A program made the translations under genes and the position numbers. The notes under the pieces are model-generated. The model was not told the origin of the DNA. It saw only the letters and a program-made list of their open reading frames with translations, and ran no database searches. This document shows positions 24,970 through 34,385 of a stretch of DNA of 64,000 bases, in pieces; position 1 is the first letter of the stretch; every line of letters begins with the position of its first letter. Source of the stretch: Sphingopyxis sp. TUF1 (GTDB lineage: Bacteria; Pseudomonadota; Alphaproteobacteria; Sphingomonadales; Sphingomonadaceae); contig NZ_CP144683.1 in the NCBI RefSeq assembly GCF_036687315.1, positions 3,356,001 through 3,420,000 of the forward strand, in the 5' to 3' direction.

Positions 24970-25367
24970 GACGCGGTCGCGGGCGCCACGAGCGGAAAGT
25001 GCGGGATGGCGACGAGCATCTGCGACCCGTCGCTCATTTCCATCGTATAGCTTCCGACCATCGACCCTTCGGGTGTGGGCAGCGGGCAACCCGATACATA
25101 GTCATAGGCGCTGCCTGCGCCGATCAGCGGCTGTTCGCCCACGACGCCCTCCCCCTCAACCTCGCTCACCTGTCCGCGCGCGTCGCTGATCTGCCAATGG
25201 CGCGAGAGCAGCTGGACCGCGCTCTCGCCGTGATTTTCGACGCGGACATGATAGGCCCAGAACCAGCGGCCGAGCGCCGGGTGAGATTGTTCGGGCAGAT
25301 AGCTCACCGCCACGCGCACGGTCACAGGTCCGGTAGTCGCCGAGAAAGGGAAGAAGGAGTCGATCAT
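24966..25367 (-). CDS. apaG: ApaG domain protein
   Basis: 133 aa, the usual ApaG length (about 125-130). Core motifs ALGRWFWAYHVRVENHGES, LLSRHWQISDARG and PLPTPEGSMVGSYTM are diagnostic. ApaG folds as a fibronectin-III-like domain and is linked to Co2+ resistance and Mg2+ efflux in Salmonella; the mechanism is unclear. Located 18 bp downstream of metZ on the same strand, so likely the tail of a leuB-metZ-apaG-lysR transcript. Confidence 0.93.
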   Translation of the reverse strand: MIDSFFPFSATTGPVTVRVAVSYLPEQSHPALGRWFWAYHVRVENHGESAVQLLSRHWQISDARGQVSEVEGEGVVGEQPLIGAGSAYDYVSGCPLPTPEGSMVGSYTMEMSDGSQMLVAIPHFPLVAPATAS

Positions 25368-25385
25368 CGCGGCGTCAGATTTCCC

Positions 25386-26591
25386 CTAAAGCCCGGCTCT
25401 GGTCAATGCCTGGTCCAGATCGGCAATGATGTCGCGCGGGTCTTCAAGCCCGATGTTGATGCGCAACATCCCTTCGACCACGCCCATGTCGGCGCGTGCC
25501 TCGGCGCTGACCCCATAGTGGGTGGTTGACGCGGGGTGGCAGCAAAGGCTGCGCGAATCGCCGATATTGTTCGAAATGTCGACAAGTTCGAGGGCGTTGA
25601 GAAAGGTCATCGCCTGGTCGCGCCCGTCGAGGATGAAGGAGAAGATCGGCCCGCAATCGTCCATCTGGCTCTTTGCGAGATTATGCTGCGGATGGCTTGG
25701 CAAACCCGGATGCAGGATGTGCGGCACACGACCTTCGACGAACTTGCCAACCGCAAGCGCATTTTCCGACTGGCGTCGCGCACGCAGATCAAGCGTCTCC
25801 AGCCCCTTCATCACCACCCATGCGTTGAACGGCGACAGGTTCGGCCCGGTATTGCGCTGAAATGGCAACAAGACATCGTTGATGAACTTCTCGGTCCCGC
25901 ACACCGCCCCCGCGAGTACGCGCCCCTGCCCTTCCATCAGCTTGGTCGCCGAATAGGCGACGACGTCGGCGCCGAAATCCAGCGGACGCTGAAGCGCGGC
26001 GGTGGCGAAGGCATTGTCGACCACGGTCGTAATGCCATGCGCCCTGGCCAGCGCGCACACATGCCGCATATCGACAATATCCATCGTCGGATTGGCGGGG
26101 GTCTCGAAGAAAAACACCTTTGTGTTCGCCCGGATCGCCCGTTCCCATGCGTCGTTGTCGCGGCCGTCGATGACGGTGGTTTCGATGCCGAAGCGCGGAC
26201 AGAGATGGTCGATCAGCCACCGACACGATCCGAACGCCGCTTTTGCCGCCACGATATGGTCGCCCGCCGACAATTGACAAAGCAGCGCGGTGGTCATCGC
26301 CGCCATGCCCGTCGCCTGCGTCCGGCACGCCTCGGCGCCTTCCATCAGCGCGATACGTTCCTCCAGCATCGCCACGGTCGGGTTCTGGAGCCGCGAATAG
26401 GTCATGCCCTGCGCCTCGCCGGCAAAGCGCGCGGCGACCTCCTCGGCGCTGTCATAGGTGTAGCCGGACGTCAGGAAGAGTGCTTCCGACGTCTCACCAT
26501 GTTCGCTGCGCCACGTCCCGCCGCGCACCGCCTGCGTCGCGGGGTGCCAGCTTTTCGTTTTGTTACGATCGAAACCCGTCGTTTTCTTCAT
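25386..26591 (-). CDS. metZ: O-succinylhomoserine sulfhydrylase
   Basis: 401 aa. A PLP enzyme of the Cys/Met metabolism family that joins O-succinylhomoserine with sulfide to give homocysteine. PLP lysine is K217 in YSATKLMEGQGR; other anchors are the TYSRLQNPT phosphate loop, VVDNAFATAALQRP and the C-terminal LRINIGLEDPRDI. The GQGR-VLAGAV stretch is typical of MetZ rather than cystathionine synthase or lyase. It starts 5 bp after leuB. I saw no SAM riboswitch, and the tight spacing leaves no room for one. Confidence 0.93.
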   Translation of the reverse strand: MKKTTGFDRNKTKSWHPATQAVRGGTWRSEHGETSEALFLTSGYTYDSAEEVAARFAGEAQGMTYSRLQNPTVAMLEERIALMEGAEACRTQATGMAAMTTALLCQLSAGDHIVAAKAAFGSCRWLIDHLCPRFGIETTVIDGRDNDAWERAIRANTKVFFFETPANPTMDIVDMRHVCALARAHGITTVVDNAFATAALQRPLDFGADVVAYSATKLMEGQGRVLAGAVCGTEKFINDVLLPFQRNTGPNLSPFNAWVVMKGLETLDLRARRQSENALAVGKFVEGRVPHILHPGLPSHPQHNLAKSQMDDCGPIFSFILDGRDQAMTFLNALELVDISNNIGDSRSLCCHPASTTHYGVSAEARADMGVVEGMLRINIGLEDPRDIIADLDQALTRAGL

Positions 26592-26596
26592 CTTCC

Positions 26597-27643
26597 CTAT
26601 CCGTTCAAAGCCGCGACGACCGCATCACCCAGCGCCGCCGTGGCCATTGTCCCGCCCAGGTCGGCGCCGCGGCAGCCGCCGGCAAGCACCTGCGCCACCG
26701 CCGCCTCGATCCGCGCCGCATTTCCTTCGTCCCCCCCCGAATGGCGGAGCAGCATCGCAAGCGACAGGATCATCGCCAGCGGGTTGGCCATGCCCTTCCC
26801 CGCGATGTCGGGCGCGCTGCCGTGAATCGGCTCATACAGCCCGCGCGCGCCTTCGCCCAGCGACGCCGATGCGAGCAGTCCGATCGACCCGACGCACATC
26901 GACGCCTGGTCGGACAAGATGTCGCCGAACAGATTGCCGGTGACGACGACGTCGAACTGCCCCGGATTGCGCACCAGCTGCATCGCGGCATTGTCGACAT
27001 ACATGTGGGTCAGCGCCACGTCGGGATAGTCGGCCGCAACCTCGATCACCACGTCGCGCCACAGCTGCGAGGTTTCGAGCACGTTCGCCTTGTCGACCGA
27101 GCAGAGCCGTCCGTTGCGTCCCTGCGCCGCCTTGAACGCCACATGCGCGATCCGCCGTACCTCGCTTTCGCAGTACGACATGATGTCATAGCCCTGCCGC
27201 TCGCCGCTATCCGTCGTGCGCGTGCCCTTTTCGCCGAAATAGACGTCACCGTTGAGTTCGCGGACGATCAACAGGTCGATCGCCGACGCGACTTCGGGGC
27301 GCAGCGCCGAGCTGTCCTCCAGCCCAGCGAACAGTTTTGCCGGACGCAGGTTCGCGAACAGGCCCAGTTCGGCGCGGAGGCCCAGGATCGCCTGTTCGGG
27401 CCGCAAATGACGTTCGACCGTATCGAAGCGCGGGTCGCCGACCGCGCCGAACAGGACCGCATCGGCGGCCTTCGCTTTTGTTAGCGTTTCCGCGGGTAGT
27501 GGGCGGCCGGTCGCCGCATAGGCCGCTCCGCCGACAAGCGCGCGGTCGAGCGTCACCGGCAGCGCCAGCGCGGCAAGCACCTTCTCGGCCTCCGCCATGA
27601 TTTCCGGACCGATACCGTCGCCGGCCAGCAGCAGGATTTTCAA
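26597..27643 (-). CDS. leuB: 3-isopropylmalate dehydrogenase
   Basis: 348 aa. Oxidises and decarboxylates 3-isopropylmalate to 2-oxoisocaproate with NAD+ in leucine synthesis. N-terminal [20 protein letters not shown], substrate loop [38 protein letters not shown] and the cofactor-binding [15 protein letters not shown] are all intact. First gene of a leuB-metZ run, a mix of two biosynthetic paths. leuC and leuD are not in the window. Confidence 0.96.
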   Translation of the reverse strand: MKILLLAGDGIGPEIMAEAEKVLAALALPVTLDRALVGGAAYAATGRPLPAETLTKAKAADAVLFGAVGDPRFDTVERHLRPEQAILGLRAELGLFANLRPAKLFAGLEDSSALRPEVASAIDLLIVRELNGDVYFGEKGTRTTDSGERQGYDIMSYCESEVRRIAHVAFKAAQGRNGRLCSVDKANVLETSQLWRDVVIEVAADYPDVALTHMYVDNAAMQLVRNPGQFDVVVTGNLFGDILSDQASMCVGSIGLLASASLGEGARGLYEPIHGSAPDIAGKGMANPLAMILSLAMLLRHSGGDEGNAARIEAAVAQVLAGGCRGADLGGTMATAALGDAVVAALNG

Positions 27644-27691
27644 CGCTTCACCCTTTCGTGTCTCGCCCGCCGCTTAGACAGCGGCAGGGGT

Positions 27692-28444
27692 TCACGCAAC
27701 CGCCCTGCCCAGCCGATTGATCAATCTTTGCCTTACGCCCGCCAAATCGCGGTTGCGTCCGTCGAGCAGGTCGCGGTCGAGGAAATGGCCGGTGATCGCC
27801 AGGAAATCGAGCACGTCGGCCATCGAAGGATCGGCGGCAGCCATATCGGCGGCGTCCCCCAGCATGAAAGGCGGCAGGCGAAGCAGCCGGTTTTCATATC
27901 CCGCCGCCGCCGCCGCGCTGACCGCGCCACCGCTCTTGGGGCTGACGAACGCCAGATCGTCGCGCGTGCCCGTCACGACGCATTCGCCCAGGTCCAGCCC
28001 GAACCCAAGTTCGGCGAGGAGCAACATCTCGTAACGGCCGAGCGCAAGCGCCCATTGCCGCGCCGAGGGCGCAACGCCGATCGCTTCCAGCACCGCCGAC
28101 AGCACGGCATAAAGCGCGGGATAGGGCTGTCCTTCGGGCAAGGTCGCCGCGGTGAGGCTGGTCGCCCAGTCGATCGCCGCCGCCGCCAGCGGTTCGGCGA
28201 GCAAGGGCGCGCGGCTTTCCAGCAGCTCGACTGTCGCACCGCCAAGCTGCTCTTCGGTGCGCGAACGCAGCTCCAGCGTGACGCGATTGCCCGGCACCAA
28301 TATGGGCCGCAGGCGCCGCGACCGCCCGCCGCGGACATAGCCTGCGACCAGCCCCGCCTCACGCGTCAGCGCGCGCAGGATCGCGCCATGCTCGCCATGC
28401 GCGCGCACCGCGCAGACGATGGCATCGGTGCTCAGGCTGGCCAA
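27692..28444 (-). CDS. recO: DNA repair protein RecO
   Basis: About 250 aa. The N-terminal OB-fold starts with [23 protein letters not shown], as in other alphaproteobacterial RecO, followed by [15 protein letters not shown] and a helical C-terminal domain. RecO loads RecA with RecR on SSB-coated single-stranded DNA. No ATG lies at the N-terminus: the best start is TTG at 28444 (a CTG at 28435 is the alternative), overlapping the end of the preceding thioesterase gene by 13 bp, so translation is probably coupled. The start is uncertain. Confidence 0.8.
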   Translation of the reverse strand: MASLSTDAIVCAVRAHGEHGAILRALTREAGLVAGYVRGGRSRRLRPILVPGNRVTLELRSRTEEQLGGATVELLESRAPLLAEPLAAAAIDWATSLTAATLPEGQPYPALYAVLSAVLEAIGVAPSARQWALALGRYEMLLLAELGFGLDLGECVVTGTRDDLAFVSPKSGGAVSAAAAAGYENRLLRLPPFMLGDAADMAAADPSMADVLDFLAITGHFLDRDLLDGRNRDLAGVRQRLINRLGRAVA

Positions 28445-28824
28445 AGCACCAGCTGCGTCTGCGTGACCAGCGCGACGTCGGCGCCCTCCCCGGTACGGAT
28501 ACGCGTCTGCCAGACCGAGACGCGCTTGCCGATCTTCACCGGCGTCGCCTCGCCCACCAGCACCGAACCCACAGGCCCGCCACCAAGGAAATTGGTCTTG
28601 CTCTCGATCGTTGTCGTGCCGCTGGCCCCCTCGGGCAAAGCCAGGAAAGCGCCGACTGCACCAAGGCAATCGGCAAAGGCCATGATCGCGCCGCCATGGA
28701 CGATATTGCCCGCGGTGCAGATTTCGGGGCGGACGGGGAGTTTCCCCGCAACGCGGTCTTTATCTCCTTCGTGGATGGTCACGCCGAGCGTTGCGGCCAA
28801 GGGCATCATTGCGGCGAAATCCAT
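28432..28824 (-). CDS. Hotdog-fold thioesterase (PaaI/YbgC-like superfamily)
   Basis: 130 aa. Motif [20 protein letters not shown] is the hotdog thioesterase signature with the Asp of the active-site helix, and [10 protein letters not shown] is the following strand. Acyl-CoA or aryl-CoA hydrolysis is likely but the substrate is unknown. Overlaps recO by 13 bp. A second family member is at 19399. Confidence 0.83.
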   Translation of the reverse strand: MDFAAMMPLAATLGVTIHEGDKDRVAGKLPVRPEICTAGNIVHGGAIMAFADCLGAVGAFLALPEGASGTTTIESKTNFLGGGPVGSVLVGEATPVKIGKRVSVWQTRIRTGEGADVALVTQTQLVLWPA

Positions 28825-28864
28825 ATAAACTCTCCCATTCCGTCACCCTGGCGAATGATCGCAT

Positions 28865-30799
28865 TTACCCCCCCGGGTTGTAGAAATCATACACCGCCTG
28901 CGCCACCGCCGCACTCACCCCGGGCGCCTTCTGCAAATCCTCCAGGCTCGCTCCCTTGATCGCGCGCGCGGTGCCGAAGTGCATCAGCAGCGCCTTTTTG
29001 CGCGCCGGGCCGATGCCGGGCACTTCGTCGAGCGGCGAGCTTCCCATCGCCTTTGCCCGCTTCGCGCGGTGTGCGCCAATCGCAAAGCGGTGCGCCTCGT
29101 CGCGCAGTCGCTGGATATAGAAGAGCACCGCATTGTTCGTCGGCAGCGTGAATTCGCGCCCATCGGGCAGGTAAAAGGTTTCGCGCCCCGCATTGCGGTC
29201 CGGTCCCTTGGCCACGCCCACATAGGTCAGATCGTCGATCCCGAGCTCGGCGAGCACCGCGCCTGCCGCCGACACCTGCCCCTTGCCGCCGTCGATCAAT
29301 ACCAGATCGGGCCATTCGCCCTTGCTGCGCTCGGGGTCCTCCTCCATCGCGCGCGCAAAACGGCGCTGGAACACCTCGCGCATCATCGCAAAATCGTCGC
29401 CCGGCTGCGTCTCGGCGCGCTTGATGTTGAATTTGCGATACGCGCCCTTGATCCAGCCCTCCGGCCCAGCGACAACCATTGCGCCCAGGGCATTGGTCCC
29501 CTGAATATGGCTGTTGTCATAGATTTCGATCCGCTGCGGCGGGTTTTCCAGATCGAACAGGTCGGCGAGTTCGCGCCCCAGCTTCGCCTGGCTGCTGCTC
29601 TCGGCCAGCCGCCGGTCGAGTTCCTCGCCCGCGTTGCGCACGGCCTGGTCGAGCAGGCGCTTGCGATTGCCGCGCTGCGGCACGCTGATCTCGACCCTGC
29701 GCCCCGCCGTTTCGCCAAGCGCTTCCGCGAGCAGTTCGCATTCTTCAGGCTCGCGATCGACGAGGATCAGCTTCGGAGGCGGTACGCCTTCGTAAAATTG
29801 CATCAGAAAGCTCGCCATCACCTCCGTCTCGGGCACGCCCGCGACATGCGCTGGAAAAAAGCTGCGGTGTCCCCAATTCTGCCCGCCGCGGATGAAGAAG
29901 CCCGCGATGCACAGCTGTCCGCCCTTCGCCGCGAGCGCAAAGACATCGGCATCGCCCAGCCCGTCGGCATGGACCGACTGGCTGCCCTGGATAAAGGTCA
30001 GCGCCTTCAGCCGGTCGCGCAGCACCGCCGCCTGTTCGAAATCCATCGCATCGGCGGCCTTGGTCATCGCTTCGCCCAAGCGCTTCTGCACGGCGGTCGA
30101 GCGGCCCTCCAGAAAGTCCTGCGCGTCGCTCACCAGTCCGGCATAATCTTCCTTCGAGATGCGATCGACGCACGGCGCCGAGCAACGGCGGATCTGGTAG
30201 AGCAGGCACGGCCGCGAGCGGTTGGCAAAGAAGCTGTCAGTGCAACTGCGCAGCAGGAAGGTCTTTTGCAGCGCGTTGAGCGTGCGCCCGACCGACCCCG
30301 CGCTTGCGAACGGCCCATAATAGCGCCCCTTGGCGCGCCGCGCGCCGCGATGCTTCTGCACACGCGGGAAATCATGATCGGTGCGCAGCAGGATGAAGGG
30401 AAAGCTTTTGTCGTCGCGCAGCAGCACATTGTACGGTGGGCGATACCGCTTGATGAGTTGCGCCTCGAGCAACAGTGCTTCGGCCTCGCTGTTCGTGGTG
30501 ACGATCTCCATCGCGCGCGTCTGCGACACCATGCGCTGCAATCGCTGCGGCAGCCGCGCGACCTGCGTATAATTGGTCACGCGGTTCTTGAGCGCGCGCG
30601 CTTTCCCCACGTACAGCACGTCGCCGCGCGCATCGAGCATCCGGTAAACGCCCGGACGGGTCGGCAGCTTGCGCACGACGCTGCGGATTGCTTCGGCACC
30701 GCGCTCGAGGTCGGGCTTGTCGCCATCCTCATCGCCGCCGCGGACGACATAGGTGGCCTTCTCTTCGTTGAATCGGTCGGGAGCGTTGGGGCGAACCAT
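28865..30799 (-). CDS. uvrC: UvrABC system protein C
   Basis: 644 aa. The nuclease that makes both cuts in nucleotide excision repair. GIY-YIG domain (PGVYRMLDARGDVLYVGKARAL, ~50-70), a Cys cluster (RSCTDSFF, KSRPCLLYQIRRCSAPC), UVR motif (ADAMDFEQAAVLRDRL), RNase H-like domain with YDNSHIQGTNALGAMVV and a C-terminal helix-hairpin-helix (LDEVPGIGPARKKALL). The N-terminus carries ~45 extra residues before the GIY domain. Divergent from an SDR gene. Confidence 0.96.
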   Translation of the reverse strand: MVRPNAPDRFNEEKATYVVRGGDEDGDKPDLERGAEAIRSVVRKLPTRPGVYRMLDARGDVLYVGKARALKNRVTNYTQVARLPQRLQRMVSQTRAMEIVTTNSEAEALLLEAQLIKRYRPPYNVLLRDDKSFPFILLRTDHDFPRVQKHRGARRAKGRYYGPFASAGSVGRTLNALQKTFLLRSCTDSFFANRSRPCLLYQIRRCSAPCVDRISKEDYAGLVSDAQDFLEGRSTAVQKRLGEAMTKAADAMDFEQAAVLRDRLKALTFIQGSQSVHADGLGDADVFALAAKGGQLCIAGFFIRGGQNWGHRSFFPAHVAGVPETEVMASFLMQFYEGVPPPKLILVDREPEECELLAEALGETAGRRVEISVPQRGNRKRLLDQAVRNAGEELDRRLAESSSQAKLGRELADLFDLENPPQRIEIYDNSHIQGTNALGAMVVAGPEGWIKGAYRKFNIKRAETQPGDDFAMMREVFQRRFARAMEEDPERSKGEWPDLVLIDGGKGQVSAAGAVLAELGIDDLTYVGVAKGPDRNAGRETFYLPDGREFTLPTNNAVLFYIQRLRDEAHRFAIGAHRAKRAKAMGSSPLDEVPGIGPARKKALLMHFGTARAIKGASLEDLQKAPGVSAAVAQAVYDFYNPGG

Positions 30800-30869
30800 G
30801 ATCTTGCATGTAGGCGAAGGCGATGCGAGCCGCCATAGTATGCGCGGTAAAAGCTATGGGAGGGGTCAC

Positions 30870-31589
30870 ATGAAGTTACAGGGAAAACTCGCGCTGGTGA
30901 CCGGCGGCAGCGACGGCATCGGGCGCGAAATCGCCCTGCAATTGCAGGCCGCAGGTGCAGACGTTATCGTCACGGGACGCTCGGCGGACAAACTGCAGTC
31001 GATGGCGGCACTGGGATTCGGCACGATCGTGGGCGACCTGTCGACGACGGCGGGGATCGATGCGGTCGTGGCCGCCGTCGCTGATAAGCCGATCGCGCTG
31101 CTCGTCAACAATGCCGGAGTAGGCAGCGATTATGACTTTGATCGGCCCGAAACGCTGGACAGCGCGGCGCATTGCATCCGCACCAACCTTGATGCGCCGG
31201 TCGCGCTCTGCACGCGACTTTTGCCTATCCTGCGTGCGCAGGACGAGGCGGCGATTGTCAACGTCACCTCGGGCCTCGCCATCGCGCCGCGCGCGGGCGG
31301 GTCGATCTATTGCGCGACCAAGGCCGGGCTGCGCAGCTATACGCAGGCGATCCGACACTTGCTGAGAGACAGCAATGTCCGCGTGATCGAGGCTTTGCCG
31401 CCGGTCGTCGAAACAAACATGACGGCAGCGCGCGCCGGCAAGAAAATGAGCGCGCACGACTGCGCGGCCGAGATCGTCGACGGCATCCGCACGGGCAAAA
31501 GCGAGATCAATGTCGGCATGGTGAAGATGTTGCAGCTCGTCCACAGCATCTCACCTGCGTTGGCGCGGCGGATCATGATCCGCTTTTGA
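30870..31589 (+). CDS. Short-chain dehydrogenase/reductase (DltE-like)
   Basis: 239 aa from ATG 30870 (MKLQGKLALVTGGSDGIG). NAD(P) motif TGGSDGIGRE, NNAG at about residue 84, and catalytic Ser-Tyr-Lys in NVTSGLAIAP and YCATKAGL. The late helical tail (INVGMVKMLQLVHSIS) is typical of the DltE/YqjQ subgroup. Reaction unknown. SD-like GGGAGGGGTC lies a few bases upstream. Shares a short 70-bp divergent promoter gap with uvrC. Confidence 0.85.
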   Translation: MKLQGKLALVTGGSDGIGREIALQLQAAGADVIVTGRSADKLQSMAALGFGTIVGDLSTTAGIDAVVAAVADKPIALLVNNAGVGSDYDFDRPETLDSAAHCIRTNLDAPVALCTRLLPILRAQDEAAIVNVTSGLAIAPRAGGSIYCATKAGLRSYTQAIRHLLRDSNVRVIEALPPVVETNMTAARAGKKMSAHDCAAEIVDGIRTGKSEINVGMVKMLQLVHSISPALARRIMIRF

Positions 31590-31633
31590 CGGACTGCGCC
31601 TCGCGATTCGGTTAGCGTATGACTTCAGAAATA

Positions 31634-31953
31634 TTCAAAGGTCAGGAAAGGTCAGCCTTGCGCGATCGCCAGTATGCCGTTGCGACCGGACTTGCGGTAC
31701 CGGACGCCTGCGTCCGTCCACAGGCCGGGCGGTGACCGGGCTTATCCACATGTTGAAAGAGCAGAAACGAAGGCTGGCACAGTCGGGCCGTGTAGGACAG
31801 CGAATTTTTGCAATGTCGGCTTTGGGGTGGGGAGCGGACGTTCCAATAAACCGTCGCCCCCGCGAAAGCGGGGGCCGCCATCGGCCTTTTGCTGCGTCGC
31901 TGCGTAAACCGACAGCGGCCCCCGCCTGCGCGGGGGCGACGGCTAGGTTCGGT
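31634..31953. repeat. Dispersed repeat, copy B (320 bp, inverted relative to copy A)
   Basis: Reverse complement of the repeat at 10400-10716. It starts with TTCAAAGGTCAGGAAAGGTCAG and ends with GGCTAGGTTCGGT, and contains two GC-rich palindromes (near 31862 and 31918) and TCCACATGTTGAAAG. No gene is credible within it. Confidence 0.88.
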
Positions 31954-31974
31954 CGGAATGCGGCATTCTATAAG

Positions 31975-32028
31975 TTCGCGCAGAGGCCGCAGAAATGAAC
32001 GGCTCCATCTCTGCGGCCTCTGCGCGAA
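31975..32028. repeat. 19-bp perfect inverted repeat with 16-nt loop
   Basis: TTCGCGCAGAGGCCGCAGA (31975-31993) pairs perfectly with its complement at 32010-32028. No T-run follows, so it is not a standard terminator. It sits between repeat copy B and the ATP synthase terminator. Confidence 0.85.
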
Positions 32029-32105
32029 TCTTCCTTAAGCCGCCTCCGCGGCGATGTGTGCTTCCGGTGCTTCCAGCCATATCACCCCAGCGAAATCCCC
32101 CACAG

Positions 32106-32137
32106 CAAAACGCCCGCGGAAATCCGCGGGCGTTTTG
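32106..32137. terminator. Terminator of the ATP synthase F0 operon (bidirectional in form)
   Basis: AAAACGCCCGCGG (32107-32119) pairs with CCGCGGGCGTTTT (32124-32136), with the A/T runs forming part of the stem. It lies 22 bp beyond the atpF stop on the minus strand. Confidence 0.85.
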
Positions 32138-32158
32138 TTCTCAGCGATGTCGGAGCGA

Positions 32159-32689
32159 TCAGCCCCTGGCAACGCCCGCGATTGCCTGGTCGATCAGCGC
32201 CTTGTCGGCGGCGGCGTCATGCTTTTCGGCGATGAGTTTCGCCGCGGCTTCGGTCGCCGCCTTGGCGGCCGCGGTGCGGACCTCGGCGAGCGCGGTCGCT
32301 TCGGCGGCGGCGATGCGATCCTCCGCCATCTGCTTGCGACGGGCGATCAGCGCGGTCGCATCGGCCTTGGCCTTGGCGACCAGCGCTTCGGCCTCGGCAT
32401 CGGCGCGCGCGCGCATTTCGTCGGCCTCCCGCGCGGCGTCGGCAAGCTTGGCCTCATATTCGGCCTTCAGCGATTCGGCATCGAGGCGCAGCTGTTCTGC
32501 TTCGTTCAGCTGCTTGGAAATCTCGGCGATTCGCTTGTCGAGCATCGCGGCGATCGCGCCGGGCACGCCCTTCCAGACGAGAATGCCCAGAAACACGAGC
32601 ATCGCGATCGAAACCCAAACGGTCGCGTTGAGGCCGAACGCCGTCGGCTCGGCGGCGCCCTCGGCCAGGATCAGGGTAAAATCAGCCAT
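32159..32689 (-). CDS. atpF: ATP synthase F0 subunit b
   Basis: 176 aa from ATG 32689. One membrane segment (about residues 17-38, TVWVSIAMLVFLGILVWKGV) followed by a long alanine/charged coiled-coil (KRIAEISKQLNEAEQLRLDAE...). The peripheral stalk holds F1 against rotation. It overlaps the upstream b' gene by 8 bp. As in most alphaproteobacteria there are two stalk genes, b and b', and F1 genes are elsewhere. Confidence 0.92.
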   Translation of the reverse strand: MADFTLILAEGAAEPTAFGLNATVWVSIAMLVFLGILVWKGVPGAIAAMLDKRIAEISKQLNEAEQLRLDAESLKAEYEAKLADAAREADEMRARADAEAEALVAKAKADATALIARRKQMAEDRIAAAEATALAEVRTAAAKAATEAAAKLIAEKHDAAADKALIDQAIAGVARG

Positions 32690-33182
32690 GAAGCACCGCC
32701 TTAACTGCCGCCTTGGCATCCGCCGCAGCGACCTTCACGCCCGACAGCTTGGCGACGAGATCACCCGCCGCTTCGGCTGCGACCGATTCGATTTCCGCCA
32801 TCGCCGACGAGCGCGCCGCGGCAACGTCAGCTTCGGCCGCCGAAAGCTTGCCGGCGAGTTCGGCATCGATCTTTGTCAGACGCTTTTCGGCGTCTTTCGC
32901 GGCCCTATCCTTGGCTTCCGCCACCGCTTTCTGCGCCGCAGCGCGGCTTGCCTCGCCCTGCTGGCGATAGGTTTCTTCCAGCGTGTCGGCGGCGGCGTGC
33001 GCCGCTTTCGCTGCCGCCAGATCGTCGGCGACCTTGCGGTCGCGCGCGTCCACCGTCGCTTCGATCTTGGGCAGCATACCGCGGCCGATCACGACATAAA
33101 TGCCGGCGAACACGACCAGCAGCCAGAAAAGCTGCGAGGCAAGATACCAATTGTCAGCGGTGAGCTGGGCTATCTGGGGCAT
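32682..33182 (-). CDS. atpF2: ATP synthase F0 subunit b'
   Basis: 166 aa. Membrane segment at about residues 13-35 (NWYLASQLFWLLVVFAGIYVV), the GRGMLPKIEATVDARDRKVADDL junction, then a coiled-coil rich in Ala, Glu and Arg. It forms the heterodimeric stalk with b. Second-last gene of the F0 operon. Confidence 0.92.
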   Translation of the reverse strand: MPQIAQLTADNWYLASQLFWLLVVFAGIYVVIGRGMLPKIEATVDARDRKVADDLAAAKAAHAAADTLEETYRQQGEASRAAAQKAVAEAKDRAAKDAEKRLTKIDAELAGKLSAAEADVAAARSSAMAEIESVAAEAAGDLVAKLSGVKVAAADAKAAVKAVLHG

Positions 33183-33262
33183 GGAAGGCGAACCTTGAAA
33201 ACGTGAAAATCTGCAAATGGCGAAGCCGGTCCCGAAGGACCGGCGTCACCCGATCGCCGCAA

Positions 33263-33490
33263 TCAGACGACGAAGAGCAGGATCATCGCAACGACGAACG
33301 CCAGCAGGCCGAGAAGTTCGGCAGCGGCGAAGCCGATGAACAGGCGGCCCTGCTGGCCGTCGGCGGCCGCCGGGTTACGCAGTGCGCTTTCGAGGAAGCT
33401 GCCGAACACATTACCCACACCGATGGCGGCCATGCCGGCACCGATAGCGGCCAGACCGGCACCGATCAGCTTTGCTGCTTCTGCGTCCAT
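33263..33490 (-). CDS. atpE: ATP synthase F0 subunit c
   Basis: 75 aa, a hairpin of two membrane helices joined by the polar loop ALRNPAAADGQQGRLF. The proton-carrying acidic residue is E58 in FAAAELLGLLAF. The proton-binding site lacks the Q/S/T pattern of sodium-binding rings, in keeping with a proton-driven enzyme. Start ATG 33490; upstream open frame is not coding. The 80-bp gap to b' and 41-bp gap to a leave no other gene. Confidence 0.95.
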   Translation of the reverse strand: MDAEAAKLIGAGLAAIGAGMAAIGVGNVFGSFLESALRNPAAADGQQGRLFIGFAAAELLGLLAFVVAMILLFVV

Positions 33491-33531
33491 TGTAATAACT
33501 CCTTGGTGTAAATGTTTATTATAAAACAGAA

Positions 33532-34317
33532 TTAGTGGAGGTTGACCGCGTCGTTGATATAGAGCGAGGTCAACAGGGCGAAAACATAGGCCTGAATGCC
33601 GGCGACGAGCAGTTCGAGCGCGCTGATGCCGATCATCAGCGTGAAGCTGAGCACCGAGACGATCGAGCCGAGCCACAAGGTCTCGGCGTTGAAGCCGTTG
33701 ATGACGAAGCCCGACAGCACTTTCAGCAGCACGTGGCCCGCGGTCATTGCGACGAAAAGCCGCAGGCCAAGGCTGAACGGGCGGACCATGAACGACACGA
33801 ACTCAATCGGCGCGATGATCGGGATCATCGGCAGCGGCGTGCCGTGCGGAACAAAGAGCGAGAAAAAATGGAGGCCATGGCGCCAGAAGCCGACAACGAG
33901 CACGATCGCAAAGCTGATCAGCGCGAGGACGCCGGTGATCGCGATGTGGCTGGTGACGGTGAAGGGATGCAGCCCCAGCACGCCCAGCGGCAACATGCCG
34001 AGCAGGTTGCAGAAGAGGATGAACATGAAGAGCGAGAAAACATAAGGCGTGTATTTGCGGCCCTCGGTGCCGATATTCGCCATCATCATGCTGGAGATGA
34101 AGCCCGTGAAGCCTTCGACCGCGGCCTGCCAGCGGCCGGGCACAAGCTGGCGGCGCATCCCGCCCCACATGAACAGGCCGAGCGCGATGGCCGCGACGAC
34201 CATCCACAGCGCGCTGTTGGTGAACAGAACCTCTTGCCCGCCAAGGTTGAAACCGCCGCCGAGCGGGGTCACCTCGAACTGGTGCATCGGGTCGATCTTG
34301 CCGGATTCCGCCGCCAC
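33532..34317 (-). CDS. atpB: ATP synthase F0 subunit a
   Basis: 261 aa, five or six membrane segments. The essential Arg that faces the c ring is in SLGLRLFVAMTAGH, and the PHGTPLPMIPIIAPIEFVS and C-terminal GIQAYVFALLTSLYINDA motifs are intact. Works with the c ring in proton translocation. Second gene in atpI-B-E-F'-F. Confidence 0.96.
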   Translation of the reverse strand: MAAESGKIDPMHQFEVTPLGGGFNLGGQEVLFTNSALWMVVAAIALGLFMWGGMRRQLVPGRWQAAVEGFTGFISSMMMANIGTEGRKYTPYVFSLFMFILFCNLLGMLPLGVLGLHPFTVTSHIAITGVLALISFAIVLVVGFWRHGLHFFSLFVPHGTPLPMIPIIAPIEFVSFMVRPFSLGLRLFVAMTAGHVLLKVLSGFVINGFNAETLWLGSIVSVLSFTLMIGISALELLVAGIQAYVFALLTSLYINDAVNLH

Positions 34318-34385
34318 TCTTCACTCCACGCGCAATGCGGGGCGGCGCGTCCGGCCGTCCCGCCAAAAATGTCCTTCGCGCCCCG

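Noticed and set aside
27644..27691. SAM riboswitch in front of leuB-metZ
   Set aside because: Only 48 bp lie upstream and no SAM-II or SAM-I core is seen.
28979..30838. Open frame of 619 codons on the plus strand
   Set aside because: It is antisense to uvrC, whose motifs are complete on the other strand.
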